Source: an uncultured Fretibacterium sp. (GTDB lineage Bacteria > Synergistota > Synergistia > Synergistales > Aminobacteriaceae). From it: a DNA stretch of 64,000 nucleotides. The notes beneath the pieces are model-generated. The model had not been told where the DNA came from. It saw only the letters and a list, made by a program, of their open reading frames with translations, and did not search any database. Each line of letters begins with the position of its first letter. Positions within the stretch are counted from its first letter, which is position 1. Made by a program: the position numbers and the translations under genes. Below, piece by piece: positions 1-8,123 of the stretch. Where the stretch lies: contig CALGGR010000326.1 of the NCBI GenBank assembly GCA_937915755.1, forward strand, positions 16,680-80,679, written 5' to 3'.

Positions 1-27
1 ATATGGGATCACTACCCGCTGCCATAG
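1..27 (+). CDS. possible 3' tail of an upstream gene (cut by window edge)
   Basis: One frame is open from the window edge to a TAG at 25-27 and would end in Trp-Asp-His-Tyr-Pro-Leu-Pro. It stops 18 nt before the first antitoxin start, which is what an upstream operon member would look like. Eight codons are too few to identify, and the frame could be open by chance. Confidence 0.25.
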   Translation: MWDHYPLP

Positions 28-45
28 ATGGGAGGAGGGATAATT

Positions 46-330
46 GTGATACTTCGTGAGGAAGACATAAAGGAGCTTGAGAAAGTTCCTGCGGGAAAAT
101 GGCATGAAGTGATAGATTTTGCGCGTTACTTGACGGAATCGCACAGGAAAGCAATAGATTCACCTGCCAAGAAACGTGAAAGACCCAGACTTCTCGGAGT
201 ACTTGAGGGGCAGGTATGGATGTCGGACGATTTCAATGAACCTATGGAGCTTGTAACCGAGAGTGAGCTTAGGGCACTTAGGGAAGCAGCAAACTTGAAG
301 AAGGCGGAAGTTCAGGAAGCTCTTGTGTGA
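46..330 (+). CDS. DUF2281-type antitoxin-like protein (copy 1)
   Basis: About 94 aa, probably the antitoxin half of a type II toxin-antitoxin pair. An N-terminal helical part is followed by a C-terminal block containing LEGQVW, SDDF and EPMEL, which I recognise as DUF2281-like and which in such proteins is thought to hold the toxin. I start it at GTG 46 because the GGAGGAGGG at 31-39 makes a proper ribosome site for it; the ATG at 28 lies upstream of that site. The same arrangement is seen in copy 2 (start 535). It shares the C-terminal 35 residues closely with copy 2 (MELVTESELR, REAAN), so the two are duplicates. No PIN toxin follows it directly. Confidence 0.72.
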   Translation: MILREEDIKELEKVPAGKWHEVIDFARYLTESHRKAIDSPAKKRERPRLLGVLEGQVWMSDDFNEPMELVTESELRALREAANLKKAEVQEALV

Positions 331-344
331 GGAGGAAATGATCT

Positions 345-503
345 GTGCATGAAAATAAGCCCATACGTCATGGTGGATGGGTTGATGGCGAGATATGGAT
401 GTCGGACGGTTTTGATGACCCTCTGGAATTTGTATCGCCCGAAGAAATGAAGGTGCTTGAAGCCATGCGGGCGGATAAAAAGCAGGAATTGGAACAAGTC
501 TGA
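345..503 (+). CDS. 52-aa mini antitoxin, C-terminal part only
   Basis: A GTG start at 345 lies 9 nt after GGAGG (331-335), and the frame runs to TGA at 501-503, giving 52 aa. The protein carries VDGEIWMSDGFDDPLEFVSP, matching the C-terminal half of the two DUF2281-like neighbours (EGxxWxxDDFxEPMELVT), but has no N-terminal domain. The frame is closed by a TGA at 339-341, so no longer start exists. It may be a genuine toxin-binding fragment or a leftover of a duplication. The good ribosome site and conserved motif argue that it is translated. Confidence 0.6.
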   Translation: MHENKPIRHGGWVDGEIWMSDGFDDPLEFVSPEEMKVLEAMRADKKQELEQV

Positions 504-534
504 ATCATAAATTTTTATGAGAGGAGGAATAATT

Positions 535-819
535 ATGACGCTCAGGGAAGAGGTTTTGATGAATCTTGAACAGATACCAGAAAATAAGCTGTCAGTACTG
601 CTTCACTTCATGCGTTTTCTTGCGGAGTGCCCCGTTACGTTAGGAATGCCGGAGAAACCGAGAGGAAGACCCCGTGATTTGTATGGGATACTTGAAGGGA
701 AAATATGGGTTGCTGATGACTTCGATGAGCCTATGGAGTTGGTAACTGAGAGTGAACTTAGGGAGCTTAGAGAGGCTGCTAATCAGAAGGCAGCGGAAGT
801 TCAGGAGGCAGCAGTATGA
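535..819 (+). CDS. DUF2281-type antitoxin of the VapC pair (copy 2)
   Basis: 94 aa, predicted antitoxin for the PIN toxin that follows. I start it at ATG 535, preceded by GAGGAGG at 521-527; the upstream in-frame ATG 517 sits before that site. The N-terminal half is helical and should dimerise or bind DNA; the C-terminal half (LEGKIW, DDFDEPMEL) is the DUF2281-like block. Its stop overlaps the toxin start (ATGA at 816-819), the usual translational coupling in such pairs. In known systems the antitoxin, alone or with toxin, represses its own promoter; I see no obvious palindrome to name as operator. Confidence 0.8.
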   Translation: MTLREEVLMNLEQIPENKLSVLLHFMRFLAECPVTLGMPEKPRGRPRDLYGILEGKIWVADDFDEPMELVTESELRELREAANQKAAEVQEAAV

Positions 820-1220
820 AGTACATGATCGATACATGCACTTTGATATGGTACATGACGCGAGACAAGAAACTACCCGACTCCATTAGAGACATCATAT
901 ACAACAGTGATAATGTGTATGTGAGCATTACTACTTTGTGGGAGATTGCCTTAAAGCAGACCACTGGGAAACTTTCCAGTGTAACCAAAAGCATTTACGA
1001 GATTGCTGGACTCTGCGGGAACAATGGAATCGTCATTATGCCTCTGAAATTTGCATACCTTGAGGGGATAAAGCGACTTCCCTTTATACACAACGACCCT
1101 TTCGACCGTATCATCATAGCAACAGCAATCGAGGAGGACTTGACACTCTTAACCAAAGACAGCGAGATAATCAAGTATGACGGAGTAAAAACACTCTGGC
1201 AAACCGAAAAGGAGGAATAA
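816..1220 (+). CDS. vapC: VapC-type PIN-domain toxin
   Basis: 134 aa, the full length of a single PIN domain. Acidic residues expected for the Mg-dependent ribonuclease site are present: Asp6 in MIDTCTLIW, Glu43 in the TTLWEIALK helix, and the HNDPFDRIIIATA block with Asp near residue 97, followed by LLTKDSEI. In known VapC proteins this site cleaves tRNA or rRNA; the target here cannot be read from sequence. It overlaps its antitoxin by 4 nt. The end of the gene holds the GGAGG used by proS three bases later, so read-through into proS is likely. Confidence 0.9.
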   Translation: MKYMIDTCTLIWYMTRDKKLPDSIRDIIYNSDNVYVSITTLWEIALKQTTGKLSSVTKSIYEIAGLCGNNGIVIMPLKFAYLEGIKRLPFIHNDPFDRIIIATAIEEDLTLLTKDSEIIKYDGVKTLWQTEKEE

Positions 1221-1223
1221 TAA

Positions 1224-2660
1224 TTGGCACGAAATATAACACCGAGAAAAGAGAACTATTCACAGTGGTATCTTGACGTAATCAAAGCAGCAGGACTCGC
1301 AGACTATGCCCCAGTTCGCGGCTGTATGGTAATCCGTCCCACAGGCTATGCAATCTGGGAGAACATTCAGGCGAAGCTCGACGCTGAGATCAAGCGCACA
1401 GGACACGTAAACGCATACTTCCCGCTGCTGATTCCCGAGTCATTCTTCAGGAAGGAAGCCGAACACGTTGAAGGATTCGCCCCTGAGCTTGCTATGGTTA
1501 CCCACGCTGGCGGTGAAAAGCTCGAAGAACCCCTTGCAGTCCGTTCGACATCTGAGACCGTGATAGGTTACATGTATTCTAAATGGATTCAGTCATGGCG
1601 CGATTTGCCCGTACTCATGAACCAGTGGTGCAACGTCATGCGCTGGGAGAAACGCCCCCGCCTCTTTCTTAGAACGTCCGAATTTCTCTGGCAGGAAGGA
1701 CACACCGCTCATGAGACTGAACAGGAAGCACGAGAAGAGACCATCAGAATGCTTGAAGTCTACCGCGACCTCATGGAAAATGAACTCGCTCTCCCGATAA
1801 TCGCAGGCGAAAAGACAGCAGGCGAGAGATTTCCGGGTGCTGTTGAGACCTACACCTGCGAGGCTATGATGAGCGACGCTAAGGCACTTCAGGCGGGAAC
1901 AAGCCACTTCTTAGGGCAGAACTTCGCAAAGGCTTTTGAGATTCAATTCCAGAACAGAGAGGGCGAATTAACTTACTGCTGGACAACGAGCTGGGGCGTT
2001 TCAACAAGAATAGTCGGCGCGTTAATTATGGTTCACTCCGATGATGACGGTCTCATACTTCCACCGCGAATAGCTCCTACAAAGGCCGTAATCCTCCCAA
2101 TCTCGAAGGACGAAAGCATCGCCGCCAACGAAATCCTCCCCAAAGCAAAAGAGATTTCCGCAAAACTCGACGCAGAACTCGGCGGAATGTTCACGAAGGT
2201 TGACACTGACTTCCACATGAGGCCGGCTGACCGCTTCTTTACGCATCTTCAGAAGGGTGTACCTTTGAGGCTTGAACTAGGCGAGAAGGATTTAGCCGCA
2301 GGAACTGTGAGGCTCGTCCGCAGGGACACAGGCGCGAAAATTGATGTCAAGAACGATAAAGTCATACCGACAGTGAAGGAGCTGCTCGATGAGATTCAGG
2401 CAAATCTTTACGCAAGGGCAAAGGCTTTCAGGGACGAGAACACTCACGACGCTTCAAGCTATGACGAGATGAAGGAGATCATCGCGGAGAAGGGCGGATT
2501 CGTCAGGGCTTACTTCGGCGGCACAAAGGACGATGAGACAAGAATACGTGAGGAAACAGGCGCAACTCCGAGATGTATATTGCCGGGCGACAACAAAGGC
2601 AAGTGCATAATCACGGGCAATGACGGCGCAAGGCTGACAGTTTTCGCAAAGGCGTATTGA
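1224..2660 (+). CDS. proS: prolyl-tRNA synthetase, archaeal/eukaryote-like form
   Basis: 478 aa, charges tRNA-Pro in the cytoplasm. The length and order (class II core from the N-terminus, anticodon-binding domain from about residue 285, C-terminal zinc-type extension ending in VFAKAY) match the short archaeal-type ProRS rather than the roughly 570-aa bacterial form with an editing insert. Motif 2 region MRWEKRPRLFLRTSEFLWQEG and motif 3 region GLILPPRIAP are clear. It starts at TTG 1224, 8 nt after GGAGG at 1211-1215 inside vapC. It heads a proS-comB-larC run with gaps of 3 nt. Confidence 0.96.
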   Translation: MARNITPRKENYSQWYLDVIKAAGLADYAPVRGCMVIRPTGYAIWENIQAKLDAEIKRTGHVNAYFPLLIPESFFRKEAEHVEGFAPELAMVTHAGGEKLEEPLAVRSTSETVIGYMYSKWIQSWRDLPVLMNQWCNVMRWEKRPRLFLRTSEFLWQEGHTAHETEQEAREETIRMLEVYRDLMENELALPIIAGEKTAGERFPGAVETYTCEAMMSDAKALQAGTSHFLGQNFAKAFEIQFQNREGELTYCWTTSWGVSTRIVGALIMVHSDDDGLILPPRIAPTKAVILPISKDESIAANEILPKAKEISAKLDAELGGMFTKVDTDFHMRPADRFFTHLQKGVPLRLELGEKDLAAGTVRLVRRDTGAKIDVKNDKVIPTVKELLDEIQANLYARAKAFRDENTHDASSYDEMKEIIAEKGGFVRAYFGGTKDDETRIREETGATPRCILPGDNKGKCIITGNDGARLTVFAKAY

Positions 2661-2663
2661 TTC

Positions 2664-3512
2664 ATGGCTGAACATTACGAGGCTGATTTAGTCTTTAACG
2701 CAGGAGAGGGGAATTATCTTCCTTCGGCTGACGTTTGGCTGGTTATCGACGTTCTGAGGGCTACGACGGTAATGACACGTTGGTTTGAGCTTGGGGGGAC
2801 TGAGCTTTACCCCGTGAAAACTCCCGATGACGCTAGAAAGTTGGTCGAGGAATTACGCGCTCGGGGGTCTTCGCCGTTATTGATGGGCGAGGTCAACGGT
2901 ATTCCTCCTGAGGGATTCGACTTCGGGAACTCACCGCTTGAGCTTACGTATGAGATAATCCGTGAGCATTATTGCGGGGTCATGTCAACAACAAACGGAA
3001 CGAAAGCACTCCTAGAGGCTGAGTCTTCAGGCTGCCCCGTTATTGCCGCAAGTCTCAGGAATTACTCCGCATGCCTTGATCACGCTCTCACTATTGGAAA
3101 GAGGATAGGGATTCTATGCTCTGGAAGAAAAAGCCGTCCTTCATGGGAGGATACGCTATGCGCGGGGGCAGTCGTTGAGGATTTAATGAGGCGGGGAGAG
3201 GTCTTTATGTCCGACAGCGCGAGGATTGCCCTGACTCTCTGGCAGAACAGCGGGGATGATACGGAGTCATTCGTCCGAAAGTCAAATCACGCTCAATATC
3301 TCACACAAATCGGGTACAGCGGTGATATTTCGTTTGCCTGCGAGATTGACGCTTCGACGGTCGTCCCCATGCTTGCTGAGAATGAAGAACGCACGGTGTT
3401 GCGCGCAGTATCAGGGAGCGCGAGGCCGTATCATCGTGAGGATATTACGGAGAAGAATGCTGAGGCTGACCCTTTCGAGGAATTGCTTGCTTACACTAGA
3501 AAGAAGGTTTGA
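2664..3512 (+). CDS. comB: ComB-family 2-phosphosulfolactate phosphatase
   Basis: 282 aa. ComB removes phosphate from 2-phosphosulfolactate in coenzyme M synthesis in methanogens; in bacteria the family is common and its substrate is often uncertain. Family landmarks are VIDVLRATT near residue 28, MGEVNG with PPEGFDFGNSP near residues 77-90, TTNGTKAL near residue 109 and CSGRK near residue 150. The start ATG follows the proS stop by 3 nt and has no clear ribosome site, suggesting coupling to proS. No other coenzyme M genes are in the window, so the physiological role stays open. Confidence 0.85.
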   Translation: MAEHYEADLVFNAGEGNYLPSADVWLVIDVLRATTVMTRWFELGGTELYPVKTPDDARKLVEELRARGSSPLLMGEVNGIPPEGFDFGNSPLELTYEIIREHYCGVMSTTNGTKALLEAESSGCPVIAASLRNYSACLDHALTIGKRIGILCSGRKSRPSWEDTLCAGAVVEDLMRRGEVFMSDSARIALTLWQNSGDDTESFVRKSNHAQYLTQIGYSGDISFACEIDASTVVPMLAENEERTVLRAVSGSARPYHREDITEKNAEADPFEELLAYTRKKV

Positions 3513-3515
3513 CGT

Positions 3516-4730
3516 ATGAAGACGCTTTACATTGACTGCTTTGCGGGAATTGCGGGCGATATGTTCATCGGGGCATTGCTGAACCTCGTCCCAAACCCCG
3601 AATTTTTCAGGAACGAAATCAGGAAGATTACCGCGCTTGACCCGCATGAATACGAGCTGATAATAGAGAGGTCAACAAAAAACGGACTCGCCGGAATAAA
3701 TTTCGATGTTCACACTCACGAGCATCATCACGAACACGAACACGGCCATGAACATGAACATCACCACCATCATCGACACTTGGCGGACATCGAGGCCATG
3801 CTTTCAGGGAGCATGTTATCGCAGAGAGTGAAGAGAGAGGCTATCCGGGCGTTCTCATTGCTTGCTGATGCTGAGGCAAACGTTCACGGAACGACACCCG
3901 ACAAGATTCACTTCCACGAGGTCGGAGCTGTCGACTCAATCATCGACATAACGGGCGCGTTCATATTGATGGAGGCTATTGGGTGGCCGAGAGTGATATT
4001 CTCGCCCTTGAACGTGGGCTCAGGGACGGTAACTTGCGCTCACGGAGTTCTGCCTGTTCCTGCTCCGGCGACTGAGTACCTTCTTCACGGGCTTCCTGTA
4101 TTCTCGGCGGGGTCTCCAATGGAGCGGACTACACCGACGGGCGCATTGCTTGCGAAGATTCTTGCTGACGGTTTCGGAGCAATTCCAGCTGGGAAAATCA
4201 CGGCATCGGGCTTTGGTTTCGGAAACCGTGAGAGCGAAGACATGCCAAACGCATTGAGGGCCATGATTATTGAGACGGCTGGGGAAATCGGCGGGCTTGT
4301 TCGAGAGAAACTGACGCTCATTGAGTGCAACATTGACGACATGAACCCGCAGGATTATGAGGTCGTCTGCGGAAAACTTTTCGAGGCTGGTGCGCTTGAC
4401 GTTTGGATGGAAAACATCAGCATGAAGAAGTCAAGGCCGGGCGTAAAATTCTGCTGTCTCACGATTCCTGATGAGGCTGTCAACATGAGCAAGGTAATTT
4501 TGAGGCACACAACTACTCAGGGAGTGAGGCTGAAGGATTATGACAGGTTACGGCTGAACTGGAGGATTGAGGAGGCTGAAACGTCTCTAGGGAAGATTCG
4601 CGTTAAGGTTACGGAGCTTGACGGCGAAACTCTAAGGAGCGTACCCGAATATGAGGACGTCAAGGCCATAGCGCAACATCACAATATCCCGATGTGGGAG
4701 GCAAGGAATCTCATTCTCAGGGAAATATAA
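3516..4730 (+). CDS. larC: LarC-family nickel pincer cofactor protein
   Basis: 404 aa, the LarC/DUF111 family. LarC is the CTP-dependent nickel insertase that finishes the pincer cofactor of lactate racemase-type enzymes. Seen here: YIDCFAGIAGDM at the N-terminus, a His/Glu-rich stretch at about residues 66-87 that should bind nickel, FHEVGAVDSIIDI near residue 132, and ECNIDDMNPQ near residue 269. Unlike some homologues it is one uninterrupted frame. LarA, LarB and LarE are not in the window. It ends the proS-comB-larC run and is followed at once by a terminator. Confidence 0.92.
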   Translation: MKTLYIDCFAGIAGDMFIGALLNLVPNPEFFRNEIRKITALDPHEYELIIERSTKNGLAGINFDVHTHEHHHEHEHGHEHEHHHHHRHLADIEAMLSGSMLSQRVKREAIRAFSLLADAEANVHGTTPDKIHFHEVGAVDSIIDITGAFILMEAIGWPRVIFSPLNVGSGTVTCAHGVLPVPAPATEYLLHGLPVFSAGSPMERTTPTGALLAKILADGFGAIPAGKITASGFGFGNRESEDMPNALRAMIIETAGEIGGLVREKLTLIECNIDDMNPQDYEVVCGKLFEAGALDVWMENISMKKSRPGVKFCCLTIPDEAVNMSKVILRHTTTQGVRLKDYDRLRLNWRIEEAETSLGKIRVKVTELDGETLRSVPEYEDVKAIAQHHNIPMWEARNLILREI

Positions 4731-4737
4731 AATTTAA

Positions 4738-4773
4738 TCCCCCGCCGGATTATTCTGACGGGGGAATTTTTAT
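4738..4773. terminator. bidirectional hairpin terminator, larC / GTPase pseudogene
   Basis: TCCCCCG at 4738-4744 pairs with CGGGGGA at 4759-4765, with a short loop, and is followed by AATTTTTATTT on the plus strand and preceded by an A/T-rich run on the other side. It serves larC and probably also the converging minus-strand gene. Confidence 0.85.
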
Positions 4774-5927
4774 TTCTCGTAATTGTGCAGATAATGGGAG
4801 AACGAGTATTTGCTCCACTTCTCTTTTATCAGCTTCGCAAGTACCTCCGCAAATTCCTCAACTTTCTTTAACTCTCCGTCAATCATATCCTGCCACACTG
4901 AAGTCGCCGCTTCGATAAATTCATGGCCGAAAAGCGCGAGAACTGACGCAGCCTGATCCGATTTCCCAAACTCCTTTATTCCTACATCTTCAAAGCTATC
5001 TATTTCATCGTCTTTGATTTTCTTGTTGAGTTTTTGAGAGGCTCCGAAGTCAGCAAATGGTATAGCCACGCGCCCTGCCATTGACATTTTACTGCTGAAG
5101 CCCCAGACTTCCGCCCAGATTTTCTCTATATCGTCATTGGAAAGCACAAGGTTGTAGACTTTTGCAATCTTCTCGAACGCACTGTAAACGTCGTACTGAG
5201 ATGTGAAAATGTTAACGAGCGGAATCTTGTTGATGAAGCCCATAGCGTCCTTTACGCTTCTGTGAAGTATCTCAGTGGCGAGTTCCCCCTTGGCTTCAAC
5301 GTTGACCTTTTGGGCGGCAATGAAGCCGTTTTTGATGAATCGCGGAAGATTAGAGACCGTAACGTCAACAAGTTTGTTAAGCCCGAACGGCTCTGTATTA
5401 CCTTTCTTCTGTGCCAGCACTGGTACTATAGGTATATCCTCCATGCCTTTGCTTCGGAGTGCTGTGTTGACTATCTGCGTCCATTCATCAACATCTTCAA
5501 GGAAATAACACTTTGTTAATACGATGATAAACGGCAGGCCTATCGAGTGAAGAGCTTTGATGAACTCCACTTCTTCATCAAAGAGGCGGTCTTGGCCTAT
5601 ACCGATGCAGTACCATATCACATGTATACCGTTCAGGTTGAAATGGGCTTTGTCGGAATCTGCCGCGCCCTCGAGTATTCTCTGCTTGATAGCCTGCATT
5701 GTTTTGTCTCTTTTGGAATCTCTCAGCTCAAAGCCTACTGTGTCAAGTATCTTCACAGGAACATTCTCAGAACTGTATTCCCTTGCGTATTGCGTCTGAG
5801 GCGAGCCCTTTCCCTTTGCGTCTCCCTAAAGGTTGAACATGGTGTTAATGAGAGTGGTCTTTCCTGATCCGCTCATACCTGCTACAACGATATTGGCAGT
5901 TTATATGCGTTCGACTTCGTCCGGCAT
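4770..5927 (-). pseudogene. GTPase with two in-frame stops (broken)
   Basis: Reading from ATG 5927 (good site AAGGAGAT just upstream), one frame gives MPDEVERI, then TAA (5901-5903), TANIVVAGMSGSGKTTLI with a P-loop, TAG (5826-5828), GDAKGKG, the G3 box LDTVGFE, the G4-like LTKCYFL, then a roughly 200-residue helical C-terminal part with small and hydrophobic stretches (PLVNIFTSQYDVYSAFEKI). The ancestral length is about 385 aa. The long remaining piece, from ATG 5756, lacks the P-loop and could not bind nucleotide. It resembles membrane-associated or dynamin-like bacterial GTPases, but I cannot name the family. Both stops could come from CAA and CAG codons by C-to-T change. Confidence 0.75.
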
Positions 5928-6061
5928 AAGCTATATCTCCTTCGTCTTGAATGAATGGTATTGTAACATATATTATTTTCTGTGAACACTTGGAACGCTC
6001 TCTCAAATTATCCTTGTTGAATATACAATCTTAATTTGTAATTAAGACAAGTATTTACGAT

Positions 6062-6094
6062 TTTACATTGTGAGATCGGAGAAATATAATCTCA
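6062..6094 (+). promoter_or_regulatory. sigma70-type promoter with overlapping inverted repeat (operator)
   Basis: TTTACA at 6062-6067, a 17-nt spacer and TATAAT at 6085-6090 form a near-consensus promoter for the dehydrogenase-tctCBA operon. An inverted repeat TGAGAT (6071-6076) / ATCTCA (6089-6094) covers the spacer and the -10 box, the position of a repressor site. The rest of the 293-nt gap 5928-6220 is A/T-rich, holds one more palindrome (CTTAAT-N5-ATTAAG near 6031-6047) and no gene that I can see. Confidence 0.7.
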
Positions 6095-6220
6095 ATTATT
6101 CAAACCGCAGAAACTCAGGAGAAGTTATTAAGTATGGACGCGTTTGCAGAACACACGCTTCACGATATACTACCGGGTAAATCATCGGGTATATAAATCT
6201 CACACAGGAGGAAATTCGTT

Positions 6221-7132
6221 ATGTCATTCTCATTAGGATTCATCGGTTTCGGCGAGGCTGCCTACAACATGGGCAAGGGCCTCAAGAATGAAGGTCTCGA
6301 AGACATCAAGGCTTATGATGTCGTGATGGACAAGGAAGGCCCAATGCGCGACACAGTTCTGAAACGTTGTGAGGACGCGAAAATCAAGGCCGTCTTCTCA
6401 ACGAAGGAACTCGTCGAGAACAGCGACATCGTTGTCATCGCAGTACCCGCAAGATTCACGGCCTCAACTGCTGACGGTCTCAAGCCATTCGCAATGGCAG
6501 GACAGCTTTTCGCAGACGTTACGACCGCGCTCCCTTCAATCAAAGAGGCACAGGCTGAAGCGTTCGCAAAACTCGGAGCTGAGTACATCGACTCGGCAAT
6601 GCTAGGCTCGCTCATGGCACTTGGCCACAAAGTCCCCATTCTCGCATCTGGTAAAGGCTGCAAGAGATGGCACGACACAATGACACCTTTCAACATGAAA
6701 ATTTCCCTCGTCAACCCAGACGACCCCGACAATACCAAAGCAGGCGAGGCATCAAAGATTAAGCTCGTTCGCTCGGTATTCATGAAGGGAATCGAGGGAC
6801 TCATCGTTGAGACATTGCTCTTTGCGAGAAAGTGCGGAGTTGAGGATTACATTCTCTCGTCAATCTCGAACTCAATGAACCGCGACAAGTTCGAGGATAT
6901 TGCGCTGAGAATGGCAGGGGCTGACCTCATTCACTCAGAGCGAAGGAGCTTCGAGGTCGGCGAGTCAATGGAACTCATGAAGGAAGTCGGAGTTGAGCCG
7001 TTAATGGCAATGGGAACTAAGGAACGCCTTGCACGCACGGCGGCACTCGGTCTCAATGAGGAGCTTCACGGAATTGTCCCCAAAGAGTTCGACAAGATTT
7101 ACGCTCTCTGGGACGAGAAGAAATACAGTTAA
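6221..7132 (+). CDS. NAD(P)-dependent dehydrogenase, 6-phosphogluconate-dehydrogenase-like (DUF1932)
   Basis: 303 aa cytoplasmic oxidoreductase. The N-terminus has the Rossmann signature GFIGFGEAA; the C-terminal half from about residue 190 (GEASKIKLVRSVFMKG) is the helical DUF1932-type substrate domain found in sugar-acid and hydroxy-acid dehydrogenases. The start ATG follows AGGAGG at 6208-6213. It is first in an operon with a Tct-type carboxylate importer 15 nt downstream, so its substrate is likely the imported carboxylate or a product of it. The exact substrate is not visible. Confidence 0.8.
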   Translation: MSFSLGFIGFGEAAYNMGKGLKNEGLEDIKAYDVVMDKEGPMRDTVLKRCEDAKIKAVFSTKELVENSDIVVIAVPARFTASTADGLKPFAMAGQLFADVTTALPSIKEAQAEAFAKLGAEYIDSAMLGSLMALGHKVPILASGKGCKRWHDTMTPFNMKISLVNPDDPDNTKAGEASKIKLVRSVFMKGIEGLIVETLLFARKCGVEDYILSSISNSMNRDKFEDIALRMAGADLIHSERRSFEVGESMELMKEVGVEPLMAMGTKERLARTAALGLNEELHGIVPKEFDKIYALWDEKKYS

Positions 7133-7147
7133 GGAGGAATTATCATC

Positions 7148-8122
7148 ATGAAGAAAGTTTTTGCGTTCGCTCTAGTTTTTGTAATGGCTCTTTCAGGAGC
7201 ATCGTTTGCCGCAGACTGGCCGGCTGGTACGGTCAACGTCGTTCTTCCCTATGGTGCGGGCGGAGACACTGACACATATTGCCGACAGCTTTTCCAGCGC
7301 GTGAGCAAGATCACGGGTCAGACGTTCGTCGTCATCAACCAGCAGGGCGGCTCAGGAATCGTTGCAGCTATGGACGTTCTCAACAAGAAGCCCGACGGTT
7401 ACACGATACTGTTCAACCACACAGGCGCGTCGCTCGTTCAGGAAGCTACGGGAATGGTTGACTTCTCGTACACAAACAGCTTCGAGAACTGCTGCACGGT
7501 CGCAATCGACGAGACATACTCACTCGTTGCGATTTCACCGGAAGGCGAGTACAAGAGCTACAGCAAGGGCTGGAAGACTCTCGCTGACATGATCGCCTAT
7601 GCGAAGGAAAATCCCGGCAAGGTCAGGTATTCGACAGTGTTCGGCTCAACGACTGAGTACGTCGGGACAATGCTTGAGCGTCAGGCAGGAGTCGAGTTCG
7701 ACAACATCAACGTCGGAACTTCAGGCGGTGAAAGAATGGCGGCCATGCTGGGCGGACAGGTTGATATTCTCGCGGCCAACTACATGCAGGTCAAGGACTA
7801 CATCGAGAAGGGCGACCTCGTTTGCCTCGCGGTAATGTCGAAGCAGAGAGTGCCGGGAATCGACTATCCTACATTCGCGGAGCTGGGATATGACAAGGTT
7901 GTAACGGCGAAGAAGTATGAGGTCAAGTTCCCCAAAGGAACCGACAAGGCAATCGTCGACAAACTTGCCGGAATCTGCAAGGAAATCGTCCTCAATGACG
8001 CGAGCTATGCCGATGTTCTGAAGGTCTACTTTGCACAGCCTCTCTACAGGGACGCGGAGCAGATGAACAAGGAAGACCCCGAAGAAGTCAAGGAGCTTGA
8101 AGCAGGGTTAGCGGCAGACTAA
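7148..8122 (+). CDS. tctC: tripartite tricarboxylate transporter binding protein (TctC/Bug family)
   Basis: 324 aa periplasmic receptor that delivers a carboxylate to the TctAB permease. A signal peptide with hydrophobic core FAFALVFVMALSGASFA is followed by a mature start at about residue 22 (ADWPAGTV). Family blocks are VVLPYGAGGDTDTYCR near residue 33, VNQQGGSG near residue 62 and KKPDGYTIL near residue 79. It lies 15 nt after the dehydrogenase and is separated from tctB by 424 nt containing hairpins, which should make it more abundant than the permease. Confidence 0.93.
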   Translation: MKKVFAFALVFVMALSGASFAADWPAGTVNVVLPYGAGGDTDTYCRQLFQRVSKITGQTFVVINQQGGSGIVAAMDVLNKKPDGYTILFNHTGASLVQEATGMVDFSYTNSFENCCTVAIDETYSLVAISPEGEYKSYSKGWKTLADMIAYAKENPGKVRYSTVFGSTTEYVGTMLERQAGVEFDNINVGTSGGERMAAMLGGQVDILAANYMQVKDYIEKGDLVCLAVMSKQRVPGIDYPTFAELGYDKVVTAKKYEVKFPKGTDKAIVDKLAGICKEIVLNDASYADVLKVYFAQPLYRDAEQMNKEDPEEVKELEAGLAAD

Positions 8123-8123
8123 T

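Noticed and set aside
3712..3780. CAT/CAC-rich tract as a repeat or CRISPR-like array
   Set aside because: It encodes the His/Glu-rich nickel-binding stretch of LarC; no spacers or repeat units of array type.
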